A stretch of 60,965 bases of DNA from Sphingomonas bacterium (GTDB lineage: Bacteria > Pseudomonadota > Alphaproteobacteria > Sphingomonadales > Sphingomonadaceae). This document shows positions 35,860 through 45,812 of this stretch, piece by piece. Where the stretch lies: positions 1 to 60,965 of the forward strand of contig NZ_JAQGLG010000266.1 of assembly GCF_028292965.1 (NCBI RefSeq), written 5' to 3'. Numbering within the stretch: the stretch's first letter is position 1; every line of letters begins with the position of its first letter. Both the position numbers and the translations under genes were made by a program. Under the pieces are notes generated by a model that had not been told where the DNA came from, did not search any database, and worked only from the letters and a program-made list of their open reading frames with translations.

Positions 35860-36130
35860 TCGGCGGGGTTGGCGCCCGTTCCGGCGGGCGCCCACCCATC
35901 AGGTGCACTGCCCTCGGCCGACCTGCCTTTGCGAAAAATGATGTATTGCGGCGGCCGGCGGTTGAACGCGCGCGCGTTCATTGAGCTGATCTGCGGCCGC
36001 GCTGTTGTCGGCATTTCGCCCTTATGTAACGAAGATGCATGTGCTGATCGGTGATCATGTATGAATGTTCAGGGATAATTGATGTGCTCATATATATGTG
36101 TTAATCCGTGCTTGGGACGGACACATAAAC

Positions 36131-36595
36131 ATGAGCATCATGCAAGCCTTACTCGCCAGAAAGAGTCTCGACAAGCGGCTCGCACCGCTTCGCGAGATGC
36201 AGATGATTGCGCCGCCGCGCGGCTGGGCGAGAGCCATTCGCGAGGCGCTCGGCATGACGACGCGGCAGCTTGCTGCCCGTATGGGCGTCTCGCCGTCGCG
36301 CGTTCCAGCGATTGAAAAGGCCGAAACGATCGGTGCCGTGACCCTCAAAACGTTGCGTGAGACCGCCGAGGCGATGGGTTGCACGCTCGTCTATGCCTTC
36401 GTACCGGCAAAGCCGCTCGATGTCATTTTGGAGGATCAGGCGAAAGGTCGAGCGCAGGAAGAGCTCTCACGGCTCGATCACACCATGCGCCTCGAAAATC
36501 AGGCTCTTACCAAAAGCGACCTCGAAGATCAGCGTCGCCGGATGATCGACGACTGGCTTTCCGGCACACGGCGCGGATTGTGGGACCGCGAATGA
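36131..36595 (+). CDS. mobile mystery protein A (HTH partner of a Fic protein)
   Basis: 154 residues. A central XRE helix-turn-helix (MTTRQLAARMGVSPSRVPAIEKAE) is flanked by the family N-terminus (LDKRLAPLREMQMIAPPRGWARAIREALG) and a C-terminal helical tail ending in SGTRRGLWDRE. In this two-gene family protein A is thought to control or neutralise protein B. The stop overlaps the Fic gene start by 4 nt. The upstream region (about 36000-36130) is AT-rich, fitting acquired DNA. Confidence 0.82.
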   Translation: MSIMQALLARKSLDKRLAPLREMQMIAPPRGWARAIREALGMTTRQLAARMGVSPSRVPAIEKAETIGAVTLKTLRETAEAMGCTLVYAFVPAKPLDVILEDQAKGRAQEELSRLDHTMRLENQALTKSDLEDQRRRMIDDWLSGTRRGLWDRE

Positions 36596-37182
36596 GCGAT
36601 CCGCTTTTTGACGAAGACGATGAAGCGAATACGCCGCTTGCCGAAGAGGAACGCGAGCAACTCATTCCTTCCTACATCACGCTGCGCCGCGAACTGAACG
36701 AAGCCGAACAGGCCAACATCGCCGATGCGACGCGGTGGCTTTCATCGCGCAGGCGTGACGTCCTCGATCAGCGATTTCTGGAGCAGTTGCACAAACGCAT
36801 GTTCGGCGACGTATGGCGATGGGCCGGCACCTATCGCACGAGCCCACGCAATATCGGCATCGATGCCTATCGTATTCCAACCGAACTGCGACAGGTCATC
36901 GAAGACGTGCGCTATTGGGTCGAGCACGAAACCTTCGCGGCCGACGAGATTGCTGTTCGCTTCAGCCACCGCGTGGTGGCGATCCATCCCTTTCCCAATG
37001 GCAATGGGCGCTTCTCCCGCATGATTGGCGACATGCTCGCCATTCAGTTAGGCCGACGCCGCTTCACCTGGGGAAGCGCAAATCTGTTCGACGCCGATGT
37101 GACGAGAAAGGCCTATGTTGCGGCATTGAAGATAGCCGATGCGCACGACATCGCGCCGCTTCTTGCTTTCGCCCGCTCATAA
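36592..37182 (+). CDS. mobile mystery protein B (Fic-domain protein)
   Basis: 196 residues. The Fic core motif HPFPNGNGRFSR is intact, so it could transfer AMP (or another nucleotide part) to a target protein. The start (LFDEDDEANTPLAEEEREQLIPSYI) and the WRWAGTYRTSPRNIGI block match the mobile-mystery B family. No obvious inhibitory S/TxxxE[G/N] helix is seen in B itself, so control may lie in protein A. The target is unknown. Confidence 0.85.
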   Translation: MSDPLFDEDDEANTPLAEEEREQLIPSYITLRRELNEAEQANIADATRWLSSRRRDVLDQRFLEQLHKRMFGDVWRWAGTYRTSPRNIGIDAYRIPTELRQVIEDVRYWVEHETFAADEIAVRFSHRVVAIHPFPNGNGRFSRMIGDMLAIQLGRRRFTWGSANLFDADVTRKAYVAALKIADAHDIAPLLAFARS

Positions 37183-37362
37183 AAATGGGCGTTGCTGGAA
37201 GTCAGCGACGACCTGTGTGAGCTAAATTCAGGCCACCTTCCGGAGTTCATTTTTGTTGATCGCGATCCAGCACCGCTCCGGTTGGCCGGGCGCCGTCGCA
37301 AGGCGGGGCGATTCGCTTTCGCTCACGGATACGAGGGCTCCGCACCGAGCGATGCCACAGCC

Positions 37363-37554
37363 TTATTGCGCCTCGCCGCCGCGCAGCGCACCGAGACGCC
37401 GGGCGATCTGCCTCCAGCGTTCGATGCCGGCATGATCACCTGACAGTGCGAGTGCGCCAACCCGCTCTGCGATGAAGACGGGCGCGCTTTCGCCATGCTG
37501 GCGCTGGACGGCGAGGGCTTCCGCCCATCTTGCCTGCTCGGGCGTGAGTGTCAT
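37363..37554 (-). CDS. DUF6961-like small protein
   Basis: 63 residues from ATG 37554 (TLTPEQARWAEALAVQRQHG, then APVFIAERVGALALSGDHAGI, ERWRQIARRLGALR). This TPEQ-RWAEAL...FIAER-GALAL-GD pattern is a small family I associate with sphingomonads. Longer frames upstream lack support. It is divergent from the alpha/beta hydrolase. Confidence 0.7.
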   Translation of the reverse strand: MTLTPEQARWAEALAVQRQHGESAPVFIAERVGALALSGDHAGIERWRQIARRLGALRGGEAQ

Positions 37555-37652
37555 GGCCACCGGAATCTGAAGGCTGGAGACGCCTTTGGCAATGCCGGCT
37601 TTCCGCCAAAAAAGGGCGTGACGCGCGGTGGCCCGCATTGCATTGGCCGCGG

Positions 37653-38501
37653 ATGATATCGGTCGGCGGCACAAGATTGCATCTGTGGGAGGCAGGACCG
37701 GCTGATGGCATTCCGCTGATCCTGCTCCACGGTTTTCCGGAATCGTCGCTTGCCTGGCGCAAGGTCATGCGCCCGCTCGGCGAGCGTGGCTTTCGGGTGC
37801 TCGCCCCCGACATGCGCGGCTGTGGCCGAAGCGATATGCCGGATGGAATCGAGGCCTATGCGCTGGATCGCCTGGTCGAGGACGTGATCGGGCTCGCCGA
37901 TGCGCTCGGCCTTCCCACCTTCGCCCTTGCCGGGCACGACTGGGGCGGCATCGTGGCCTGGGCCGTCGCTGCACGGCATCCGGCACGGGTACGTCGCCTG
38001 ACGATCCTCAATGCGCCCCATGCCGACACCGTGGCCGACCAGATGCGACGACATCCACGGCAGTTGCTGCGCAGCTGGTACGTTGCCTTCTTCCAGACGC
38101 CGCGCGTGCCGGAGAAGATGCTCTCCGCCTTCGGGTTTCGCGCGCTGCGCCGGTCATTGACGCAGACATCGCGCCCGGGCGCGTTCGAACTGACCGACAT
38201 CGCGGCCTATGTCGAGCAATGGGCGGGGCCGGGCAGGCTCACCGCCATGCTGAATTACTACCGCGCGCTACGCCTCCACACCGGTTCGCTCGGCCGCATC
38301 GTCGTACCGACGCAAATCCTGTGGGGAATGCGGGATCGCTTCCTCGGTGCGCACTTGGCCGACGCGGCGGCGGCGATGTGCGATGATGCGCGTGTCGTTC
38401 GGTTCAGGGACGATACGCATTGGCTGCAGCACGAGGTTCCGCGCCTGATCGTGCGCGAGATCGCGGCATTCGCGTCCCAGACTGCGACGTCGGGCCCGTA
38501 G
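37653..38501 (+). CDS. alpha/beta hydrolase, epoxide hydrolase-like
   Basis: 282 residues from ATG 37653. Motifs are the oxyanion-hole segment HGFPESSLAWRKV, nucleophile elbow GHDWGG (Asp nucleophile, as in epoxide hydrolases and haloalkane dehalogenases), the acidic residue near LWGMRDRFLG, and the catalytic His in DDTHWLQHE. The Asp nucleophile excludes ordinary Ser esterases. It is cytoplasmic; the substrate is unknown. Confidence 0.88.
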   Translation: MISVGGTRLHLWEAGPADGIPLILLHGFPESSLAWRKVMRPLGERGFRVLAPDMRGCGRSDMPDGIEAYALDRLVEDVIGLADALGLPTFALAGHDWGGIVAWAVAARHPARVRRLTILNAPHADTVADQMRRHPRQLLRSWYVAFFQTPRVPEKMLSAFGFRALRRSLTQTSRPGAFELTDIAAYVEQWAGPGRLTAMLNYYRALRLHTGSLGRIVVPTQILWGMRDRFLGAHLADAAAAMCDDARVVRFRDDTHWLQHEVPRLIVREIAAFASQTATSGP

Positions 38502-38741
38502 GGGCCAGACGACCCTTGATCGCATTGATCAGGGCTGACGGAATGCCGCTGATGATGAAGGCGAGGCCAGGTTGGGCGTGCCGCGGGGCAATTACCGTCC
38601 CCGGCTGATCTCGCCGATTCCTTGTCATTCTACGCCATGCTGCGACAGCGACATTTGGTTGTTGCCGATCCCGCCTGATGCCTCCCTTTAATCGCCCCCG
38701 TCGCCGGCGCGCACTTCCGCCACCGGCAGTGGGGAGGTCAT

Positions 38742-39302
38742 ATGACCATCTGGAAAAGCACACGGCTTCACGCTTCGCGACGTCGGCTGATCGACATTCT
38801 GGTCACGGCCGCGGCTGTCACAGCGCCGGTTGCCGCGCGTGCGAACAATTATGGTGAGAGCGCGGCCTGGCAGTTCAGAAGCTCGGCTGACAAGGTCAAC
38901 CAGGCCGCACTGCTCGATCTGATCCAGAAGCAGCGTGGCGGCTACTACGCCGCGCCGATCTACAATACGACGATCGCGCGGCAGTATAATTGCTCGATCG
39001 CGCCCGTCGCGACCGGCAACCAGGGGTATCAGTCGGCGACGGCAAATTCTCCGACGGTGACCGGGGCCAGTTCGCAGGCGAGCGGCAATACGAGTGCGGC
39101 AAGCGCGACCGATGGTCATGGCGCTGCCATCGACACGCAGCAGAGCAATACGGGCGCGGTTTCCTCGGGTGTTGTCGGTTCGACCGACACTTCGGTTCAC
39201 GGCACCGCCTCGCAGGCGCTCAACTCGACCCAGAGCAACAGCGGGGCTCAGTCGGCGAGCGTTTCGTCGAGCAGTGCCTGCGCGTTTGGGGCACTCAACT
39301 GA
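38742..39302 (+). CDS. small exported Asn/Gln/Ser-rich protein, possible fibre subunit
   Basis: 186 residues. A twin-arginine-like or Sec signal (SRRRLIDILVTAAAVTAPVAARA) precedes a segment with Tyr and Cys (YAAPIYNTTIARQYNCSIAP). The second half is low-complexity Ser/Thr/Gly/Asn/Gln with recurrent SGNTSAAS, QQSNTGAVSSG and QSNSGAQSASVSS. That composition, and the overlap by one base with a CsgG-family gene, suggest an amyloid-like or adhesive subunit (compare CsgA or HfaA). I see no clear homology to either, so this is inference. Confidence 0.5.
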   Translation: MTIWKSTRLHASRRRLIDILVTAAAVTAPVAARANNYGESAAWQFRSSADKVNQAALLDLIQKQRGGYYAAPIYNTTIARQYNCSIAPVATGNQGYQSATANSPTVTGASSQASGNTSAASATDGHGAAIDTQQSNTGAVSSGVVGSTDTSVHGTASQALNSTQSNSGAQSASVSSSSACAFGALN

Positions 39303-40219
39303 TGCCGGGACGGGGAGAGATCGTCTGCCGCCAGGTTGCGCGCTTCGCCGCGCTTGGTGCCTTGCTCGCAACGGCGGGTGGCTGCGTCGGGGGTCATCAC
39401 GTCCGGCTCGCGCCGGGAGAGGTGCCCCAACTCGTCGGGGCTGCGGTGCGCGACAATCGCACGCCGATGGATCCTGCGCTTGCCTGCTTCGCCGGTGTGC
39501 TCGTGGCAGGGGCGCGGCCGCCGGTGATCGCGGTCGGGGACGTGCGCGACTATACCGGCAAGTTCGCCGTCAATGAGGGCAATGCCGTCACTCAGGGCGG
39601 TGCCCTGATGGTCAGCTCGGCGCTCGGCAAACTCGGGCGCGGCGTCGTCATGGCCGAGCGGTTCGATCCGACGATCGCCGAGCGCGAGCTCGCTTATACA
39701 GACCATCGGCAACTCGGCGATGGCGCGGTGCATGACGTCGCCGGCGCGGGCGGTGGCAAGGTGGCATGGCTGCCCTATTATGGCGGCAGCATTGCCGCGT
39801 CCGACTATTACATCGTCGGCGGCATCACCGAGCTCAACTACGATATACGCTCCGGCGGGTTCGAAGCCGGGGTCAATCAGCTCGGGCCGAAGGCGCGGAC
39901 CTATACCCAGGCGGTCGCGGTCGACTTGCGCATCGTCGACACGCGGTCGTTGCTAGTCGTCAAGACGGTCAGTCTGGCGAAGCAGTTCACCGGCTACGAG
40001 GTTGGGTTCGGCCTGTTCCAGTTCTTCGGCTCGAACCTGTTCGACGTGAACATCGGCGCCAAGGGCCAGGAGCCGCTCCAGCTCGGCATCCGCACCGCGC
40101 TCGAGGAAGCGACCATGAAACTGGTCGGCGCGGTCACGCGGACCGATCCGGCGATCTGCATGGCGCGATCGACCACCGGCGGTCCGCCGTCGCCTTCACA
40201 GCCTGCCAGGCACGGCTGA
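39302..40219 (+). CDS. CsgG/HfaB-family outer-membrane lipoprotein
   Basis: 305 residues from an ATG that overlaps the previous stop (TGATG). The lipoprotein signal ends in LLATAGGC. The CsgG domain has the usual opening VIAVGDVRDYTGKF, the block GALMVSSALGKLGRGVVMAERFDP, then YYIVGGITELNYDIRSGG and the strands AVDLRIVDTRSLLVVKTVSL. Such proteins form the curlin export pore (CsgG) or the holdfast anchor (HfaB). Here the neighbours are an N/Q/S-rich exported protein and a huge repeat protein, so it is likely their secretion channel. Confidence 0.82.
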   Translation: MPGRGEIVCRQVARFAALGALLATAGGCVGGHHVRLAPGEVPQLVGAAVRDNRTPMDPALACFAGVLVAGARPPVIAVGDVRDYTGKFAVNEGNAVTQGGALMVSSALGKLGRGVVMAERFDPTIAERELAYTDHRQLGDGAVHDVAGAGGGKVAWLPYYGGSIAASDYYIVGGITELNYDIRSGGFEAGVNQLGPKARTYTQAVAVDLRIVDTRSLLVVKTVSLAKQFTGYEVGFGLFQFFGSNLFDVNIGAKGQEPLQLGIRTALEEATMKLVGAVTRTDPAICMARSTTGGPPSPSQPARHG

Positions 40220-40309
40220 GGCCTTCGATCCTCGAACGGATGGGAGGTGTCCCCCGGTCCAGAGCAATCCAACATCACGAAATCCTTTTTCATATCCCAG
40301 GAGATCATC

Positions 40310-43300
40310 ATGCATATCGTTACGGCCAGCCGCCGCGCGCGGCGTTCCCAACTGCTCGCCGGCGCCGCTCTTGGCTTGACCGCGCTGCTCGCTGTGCCTG
40401 CCAGCGCGCAGAACATCGATGCAACCGCGCTCCGCTCGGCGATCAACAAGCAGAGCATCACCGGCGGTGCGATCACCGCCGACGCCACCGGCAGCAGCGC
40501 GGCTGCAACGTTCCAGTCGATCCAGGCCGGCATGGCCAGCGTCGGCGACAATCAGATCACCGCAGCAGCGCGTGCCAACAGCGCGACGACCTCCCTCGAG
40601 CCGGCCGACCCGGCTTCCGCCGTTGGAGCCTCGCCGACCGTCTTGTCCATCCATGCAAGCACCACCAGCGGCCAGGCCGACAATCTGCTCGCCAACAGCC
40701 AGCGCATGATGTTCGCGCCGGTGCGGGCGATGCTGCTCGGTGGCAGCGCGGGTATCACCGCCGGCAGCGTCTCGGGTGGCGATGTCTCGGTCGCCAACAA
40801 CGCTCTCGAAGCGTCGGCGCTCGGTAACCAGGCCGTCGATCAGCTCGGCATCGACAATGCAGGTTCGGGGGCTGGGCTGGTCAGCGCCCAGATCGGCGAT
40901 GCGACGTCGACCGTGTCCGCCGACAATAGCGGCATGACGCAGCTCGTCATTGCCGGCGCATCGGGTAGCCGTCTCGACCTGAGCGGCAATAGCAGCCTCG
41001 CCACGGCGGGAGGCAATGTGGCTACCGACAGCGTCGCGGTCAGCACGTCGTCCTTCGCAGCGCCGGCCGGTTTGTCGCCGGCATCGACGGTCTCGGCCGC
41101 TGCGGACGACACCAATGCCGCCAATGCCCTCTACGTCAATCTCGGCCGCCAGCAGCTCGCTGGCCAGGTCAGTGCCACTGTTGGAACCGCGTCGGCGAGC
41201 TTCGCGGTCTCCGTGAGCGGTGATCTCTCCGGCTCCTCGGCAAGCGCCGACAACAACGCGCTGGGCGCGGCCGCCAACGGAAACCAGTCCTCCCGGTCAC
41301 TCACGTTGACCGCCGGCAACGTGACGTCGACGGGCGATATCGGCGCGGCGATCGCCAACGTCACCGGCGTACAACGGGTGGTCGGTGGCGGCGTTGGCGC
41401 GACCGCCAATGGCGGCACGACGATCAGCGTTGGTGGTGCCCTGTACGGAAGCGACCTGTCCGCGTCGCAGAACCAGCTGCGCGCTGCTGCCACCGGCAAC
41501 CGCGCGGACGGCAACGTCCTGACCGTCGATGCCAATGCGATCGATACACGGCGCCCGGTGAGTGGCGGCGGCTTGCCCTTGGGCACGGCTGGTACCGCGA
41601 TGACCAGCAATGATGGCATCTCAGGCACGACCGCTGCGTTCAGTGTCCAGAATGTCCAGGAGGTGGATGCAGGCGTGTCGGCCGCGACAGGCAGCGCTGG
41701 TACCCTGCTGGTTGCCACGGGCTCGGTCAGTCACACGACCCTTGTCGCGTCGGACAATGCGACGAGCGCCGCGGCGACGGGCAATAGCGCGACCAATGGC
41801 ATTACCCTCAAAGCAGACATGCTGCGCAGCAGCGTCGATCTCAACAACGCGCAAACGGTCGATGGCAGCATCCGCAGCGCCGTCGGCGCAAGCGGCGATC
41901 GTGCCGGCGTACGGATCGAGCCGATCAACAGTGTCGCGGTTTCGCAGTTCCGGGTCACGGGCAACAGCGTCACGGGAAGCGCAGTCGCGAGCAGCGCGAG
42001 CAACAGCCTGGCGGTCAATGCCGGCAGCGTCAGCGATGGCAGCGGTCATGTCGATGCGAGGGCCGGTACGCTCGATAACGGCTATGGCGCTGCTGCCGAT
42101 ATCGCGCTGGCGAACTACCAGAAGTTCGGCATGCCGCTGGCGACGGGCCCGGCGGTATCGTCGGTGACGAGCAACGTGGCTGGCAAGTTCGCGATCGGCG
42201 GCGCTGCCTATACCAACGGGTCGACGCTTACGCTCGACAACAACAGTCAGGCCGCGACGGCGGTTGCCAACACGGCGCGCGAGCGGCTGTCGCTGACGTC
42301 AAGCTCGATTCCGGGTGGCTCGTCTCCCGCTGCCGGCACGGCGCTGTCCTCGTCGCAGTTCGGCGATGGCAGCATCGGCGCGAATTCCGACATGCTCGTC
42401 ATTGCGCGCGGCGGCGTCGGCAACAGCGCAGTGTCGATGAGCGGCAATGCCAACCAGGCCGCGGCAGTGATGAACGACGCGGATAACGCCCTGACCGTCT
42501 CGGCGGTGCGCGTCGACAGCGTCACCGGTAGCCCGGCCAGTATCGATGCCGGCAACCTCGGCTCGGCCACGCTCACCGGCGATCATGTGCTGTCCGGCAC
42601 CCAGTTCGCAAGTGGCTTCGTTGGCGCTGTCGCGCAGACGCGGTTGATCAACAGCGATGCCGGTGCTTCGATGTCCAGCTCGACCGTCGAACTCAGAGAC
42701 AACAGCACGGGGGCCGATGTATCCGCCAACCACTCGGGCAATGCGGTGTCGGTGTCGGGCGTCACCGGCTCCGGCGCCAATGCGGGCCTCGCCAGCAGCC
42801 AGATGAGCGCCGCGACCGTCAACGCCACCGCCCGCACCGACGCGACGCTGGGACTGAGCGGCACGCCGACCAGCGCCGCGATCTATGGCTCCTCGGCGAC
42901 GATCGCGGGCAATCTGACCCAGGCGGTCGCGCGCGGCAACAGTGCGGACAATGCGTTGACCTTGGACGGGCCGGCAGGCGTCGGTGCGGCCAGCGCACAG
43001 CTCGGGGCGTTCGACACCGTCGAGACGGCACCGGCTGCGCTGGTCAATGCCCAGAGCAACTATGGCTCCGTGACCGCCAGTGCCGGCGGCACATTCGGTA
43101 TGCCGCTCAACGCTGCGGGATCGGTGGCTTCCTCGGCACTCACCGTCACGGGCAACGCCATGACGGCGAACGCCTATGGCAATGCCGCTAACAACCAGGT
43201 CACCCTCGGCGGCCTGGGCGCCGCACCCGGCGCGGTGTTGAGCAACGTACAGACCAATAGCGGTCCGGTCACGGCCTCGGTCGCCGGAGCGACCTTCGCG

Positions 43301-43408
43301 GTCCGCGGTGCGCAACTGGCGAACGGCGCCATGACGATGAGCGGCAATCAGCTCGCCGCCAGCGCGACCGGCAACATCGCGACCAGCGCGATCACCGCGG
43401 GTCATTGA
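40310..43408 (+). CDS. 1032-residue exported repeat protein, probable surface adhesin or fibre
   Basis: The ATG at 40310 has AGGAG 6 nt upstream. The signal peptide is [20 protein letters not shown]. The rest is a Gly/Ala/Ser/Asn/Thr-rich beta-rich chain with about 12 imperfect units, each ending in a segment like [20 protein letters not shown] or [15 protein letters not shown]. No Cys-rich or catalytic domain is seen and no autotransporter barrel, so it depends on another exporter, most likely the CsgG-family lipoprotein 91 bp upstream. It could be an HfaD-like holdfast anchor or an unknown fibre. Codon use matches the neighbours. Confidence 0.65.
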   Translation: MHIVTASRRARRSQLLAGAALGLTALLAVPASAQNIDATALRSAINKQSITGGAITADATGSSAAATFQSIQAGMASVGDNQITAAARANSATTSLEPADPASAVGASPTVLSIHASTTSGQADNLLANSQRMMFAPVRAMLLGGSAGITAGSVSGGDVSVANNALEASALGNQAVDQLGIDNAGSGAGLVSAQIGDATSTVSADNSGMTQLVIAGASGSRLDLSGNSSLATAGGNVATDSVAVSTSSFAAPAGLSPASTVSAAADDTNAANALYVNLGRQQLAGQVSATVGTASASFAVSVSGDLSGSSASADNNALGAAANGNQSSRSLTLTAGNVTSTGDIGAAIANVTGVQRVVGGGVGATANGGTTISVGGALYGSDLSASQNQLRAAATGNRADGNVLTVDANAIDTRRPVSGGGLPLGTAGTAMTSNDGISGTTAAFSVQNVQEVDAGVSAATGSAGTLLVATGSVSHTTLVASDNATSAAATGNSATNGITLKADMLRSSVDLNNAQTVDGSIRSAVGASGDRAGVRIEPINSVAVSQFRVTGNSVTGSAVASSASNSLAVNAGSVSDGSGHVDARAGTLDNGYGAAADIALANYQKFGMPLATGPAVSSVTSNVAGKFAIGGAAYTNGSTLTLDNNSQAATAVANTARERLSLTSSSIPGGSSPAAGTALSSSQFGDGSIGANSDMLVIARGGVGNSAVSMSGNANQAAAVMNDADNALTVSAVRVDSVTGSPASIDAGNLGSATLTGDHVLSGTQFASGFVGAVAQTRLINSDAGASMSSSTVELRDNSTGADVSANHSGNAVSVSGVTGSGANAGLASSQMSAATVNATARTDATLGLSGTPTSAAIYGSSATIAGNLTQAVARGNSADNALTLDGPAGVGAASAQLGAFDTVETAPAALVNAQSNYGSVTASAGGTFGMPLNAAGSVASSALTVTGNAMTANAYGNAANNQVTLGGLGAAPGAVLSNVQTNSGPVTASVAGATFAVRGAQLANGAMTMSGNQLAASATGNIATSAITAGH
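40540..43408 (+). repeat. about twelve imperfect repeats inside the large surface protein
   Basis: The unit is roughly 75-80 residues. Its most conserved part has the form N-x(2,3)-A-x-A-x-G-N-x-A-x-N-x-L-x-L. Examples are [38 protein letters not shown] and [19 protein letters not shown]. The spacing of Asn, Ala and Gly recalls curlin repeats, though Gln is rarer. Confidence 0.55.
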
Positions 43409-43604
43409 GGTCCGCGGCGGGCCGTCGATGCCCCCCGGCTGGCCCGCTTTGCGGGAAAGGCCGTCGCGCTCGCTCCCTGGCGCGGCGGCCTTTCGACGCT
43501 TGGCGGGGCAAATCATGCTCGACGACGGGCGACGAGGCCGATACCGATCGTGCTACGAACGCCCCCGGTTGGGCGGCCGTATTCAATCTTTCGAGGGACA
43601 CCAA

Positions 43605-43898
43605 ATGTCGGCAGACACACTGACCCGGTCGGATCTTGCCGACGCCATCAAGCGCGATGTCGGGCTGTCCGGGAATGATTCGGCAAAGCTGGTCGAACAA
43701 ATCCTTGCCGCCATCAGCGATGCGCTCGCCAGCGGGAAGAACGTGAAGCTGTCAGGCTTCGGCACGTTCGTGTTGCGCGACAAGACCGCGCGCATCGGAC
43801 GCAATCCGAAGACCGGTGTCGAAGTGCCCATCGCGCCGCGTCGGGTGCTTACTTTTCGCGCCAGCGAAATGCTGCGGGATCGCATCAACGCGCCGTAG
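43605..43898 (+). CDS. ihfA: integration host factor subunit alpha / HU-family DNA-bending protein
   Basis: 97 residues from ATG 43605 (GAGGGA upstream). It has the full DNABII fold: helical dimerisation region ([20 protein letters not shown]), [24 protein letters not shown] with the Pro that intercalates into DNA, and [15 protein letters not shown]. The KLSGFG-F-LRDK wording favours IHF-alpha over HU. A longer frame upstream lacks a ribosome site. Its stop overlaps the convergent LysR gene by 14 bp. Linked to the surface-protein operon only by position. Confidence 0.88.
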   Translation: MSADTLTRSDLADAIKRDVGLSGNDSAKLVEQILAAISDALASGKNVKLSGFGTFVLRDKTARIGRNPKTGVEVPIAPRRVLTFRASEMLRDRINAP

Positions 43899-44790
43899 TG
43901 ACCTGTCCCAATCTGGTTCTCGCCATCGCCAGCAGGTCGCCGAGGGCGGCGTTGTCGTCGCCGTCACGCCAATGCGCTGCCCGCGCGATCCGGGTCGGTC
44001 CAAAGGCGTCGTGGATCGGCCTGATCACCAGATCGCCGCGGGCGCCGCGCGGTCCGATGCCATCCGTCGAGACCGCGACATGCCGGCCGCGCACGAAAGC
44101 ACTGAGCTCATCCGGCCGGACTGATTGCCGGTTGATGGCAGGCTGGTGGTTCGGACCTGCGAGGCGGGAGGTGATGATCGGGCCGACGTCGACGGATGCA
44201 GCTTTCGATACCACGAACGAGCAGTCCCTGAGATCCGACCAGAAGAGCTGATCGATCGATGCCGCCGGATGGTCGGCGCTCATCACGGCCGTTACGGTCG
44301 TACTCCATCCCGAGATCGTGCCGATGCCGGGGCGCGCCGTCTCGCCGGTAACCAGGATCAGGTCGAGCGTGCCGCGCTCAAGATCGCGCCACAAAATCGC
44401 ACGCGGTGCCTCGCGAGCCTCGATCTCGACATCGGGTCGGCGCGCCGAAAAGTCGCGCAGCAGCGACGCGAACCCGCCTTCTTCGAGTGAGCCGTCGAAC
44501 CCGATCCTGAGCAACCCGTCATCGCCGCGGGCGAGCGAGCGCGCCTCGGCATCCAGCGCGTCCACATCGGCAACGATCAGGCGCGCGCGCTGGAGCATGC
44601 GCTCGCCGACCAGCGTCGGCACGATGCCGCGCGTTGATCGGCGGAACAGCGACTGGCCAAGGCGATCCTCCAGATGTTGCATGTGCCTGGCGAGTGTCGA
44701 TTGCTTGATACCGAACTGCAAAGCCGCACCCGAGAAGCTTCCCGTCTCCGCGGCAGCCAGCGCATAGCGCAGCGCGTGTATCTCTATCAT
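43885..44790 (-). CDS. LysR-family transcriptional regulator
   Basis: 301 residues. The N-terminal winged HTH is [25 protein letters not shown], then [24 protein letters not shown]. An effector-binding domain follows ([19 protein letters not shown] to the end). It is divergent from the ECF sigma gene of the lasso-uptake operon and shares a 430-bp intergenic region with it, so it may regulate that operon as well as itself. The effector is unknown. Confidence 0.88.
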   Translation of the reverse strand: MIEIHALRYALAAAETGSFSGAALQFGIKQSTLARHMQHLEDRLGQSLFRRSTRGIVPTLVGERMLQRARLIVADVDALDAEARSLARGDDGLLRIGFDGSLEEGGFASLLRDFSARRPDVEIEAREAPRAILWRDLERGTLDLILVTGETARPGIGTISGWSTTVTAVMSADHPAASIDQLFWSDLRDCSFVVSKAASVDVGPIITSRLAGPNHQPAINRQSVRPDELSAFVRGRHVAVSTDGIGPRGARGDLVIRPIHDAFGPTRIARAAHWRDGDDNAALGDLLAMARTRLGQVTTAR

Positions 44791-44963
44791 CCGTGCGACC
44801 CCCTTGCAGTCCGACCGCGCCTCGACGTTTCAGGTCGCGTGCCGGCGGCGAACGCCCTGCGCCGTTCGTCGGTTCAGGGACACTACCAAGGAATGGGCAT
44901 ATCGCCTGAGCGGCGGCTGATATGCTGTCCACAACCCGTTGCGCCGTTTGAGAAAATGGGTGC

Positions 44964-44992
44964 TTGCATTGGGAATCTCTGCTGCTCTAGAC
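44964..44992 (+). promoter_or_regulatory. possible promoter of the sigma-FecR-receptor operon
   Basis: TTGCAT and CTAGAC are spaced 17 bp apart, close to the alphaproteobacterial housekeeping pattern, 230 bp before the sigma gene. A hairpin follows at 45000-45020. Confidence 0.35.
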
Positions 44993-44999
44993 TCGCCCT

Positions 45000-45020
45000 G
45001 CGCCACTTAAATGGTGGCGC
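45000..45020. promoter_or_regulatory. hairpin in the leader of the sigma-FecR-receptor operon
   Basis: GCGCCAC pairs perfectly with GTGGCGC across a 7-nt loop. It would lie in the transcript leader if the promoter just upstream is used. It may be an operator or an RNA structure. Confidence 0.35.
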
Positions 45021-45221
45021 CGAGGCGTGAGAACCTTGAACAGGAAACATCGAATCAGGCCGAGTGTCGGCCGGGTCGTCGGCGCGTATGTCCAGGCCGT
45101 TCGCGGCTAAAGGCGCCGGCGCGAGCTATTTTCCTGGCTTGTTCTCACCACCCGGCTTTCGGCCGGGCCGCCTCGGCAGACGGAGGCGGACGATGGAAGT
45201 GGTTTCCATTGCAAGGCGGGC

Positions 45222-45812
45222 GTGGCGCATTGCCACGCGTCGTGCGTGACGGCGGTCGGGCCCTCGCGCGCGGAGCAGGACGCGGTCCGTAAGGAGGGCC
45301 GCGATGCTTCGGCCGGATCGGTGCAGCTGGAGCTGCTCTACCGCAACGAGCAGCGTGCCCTCGTGCGCTTCTTCACCAGTTACCGCGCCTCGCGCGACGA
45401 GGCTGGCGACCTCGTCCAGGAGACATTCCTCCGGCTCGCCCGGGTCGAGTTCGGCAATGGCGGCCTGCTGCTGCGACCGGCTGCCTATCTCCGGCAGATC
45501 GCGCGCAATCTGCTGAAGGATCGCGCCAAGGCGGCAAAGCGCCATCACGCCGATGCTCATGTGAACGCCGACGACGTCCACCTCGCCGGCGTCGACGAGC
45601 ATAAGCGCCTCGAAGCACGGGATAGTCTTGCCCGCCTCGAAGCTGCTATCATGCGGCTCAAACCCAGGACGCGGGAGATTTTCTTGGCCCACCATCTCGA
45701 AGGCCTGAGCTATGCCGACATCGCCGAGCGTACCGGCATGTCGGTGTCGGGCATCGAGAAGCAGATCGGGCGTGCCTTCGATCACATTCACCGGCTGACC
45801 GGCCTGCCCTGA
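45222..45812 (+). CDS. FecI-type ECF sigma factor
   Basis: 196 residues from GTG 45222; other possible starts are GTG 45246 and GTG 45321. Region 2 (LLYRNEQRALVRFFTSYRAS, DEAGDLVQETFLRLA) and region 4 (LKPRTREIFLAHHLEGLSYADI, AERTGMSVSGIEKQIGRAF) are both present with a short linker. In this class the anti-sigma/sensor FecR releases the factor when the TonB receptor is loaded, so it would activate the receptor-isopeptidase genes behind it. AAGGAGG lies between the candidate starts. It overlaps the FecR gene by one base (TGATG). Confidence 0.88.
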   Translation: MAHCHASCVTAVGPSRAEQDAVRKEGRDASAGSVQLELLYRNEQRALVRFFTSYRASRDEAGDLVQETFLRLARVEFGNGGLLLRPAAYLRQIARNLLKDRAKAAKRHHADAHVNADDVHLAGVDEHKRLEARDSLARLEAAIMRLKPRTREIFLAHHLEGLSYADIAERTGMSVSGIEKQIGRAFDHIHRLTGLP

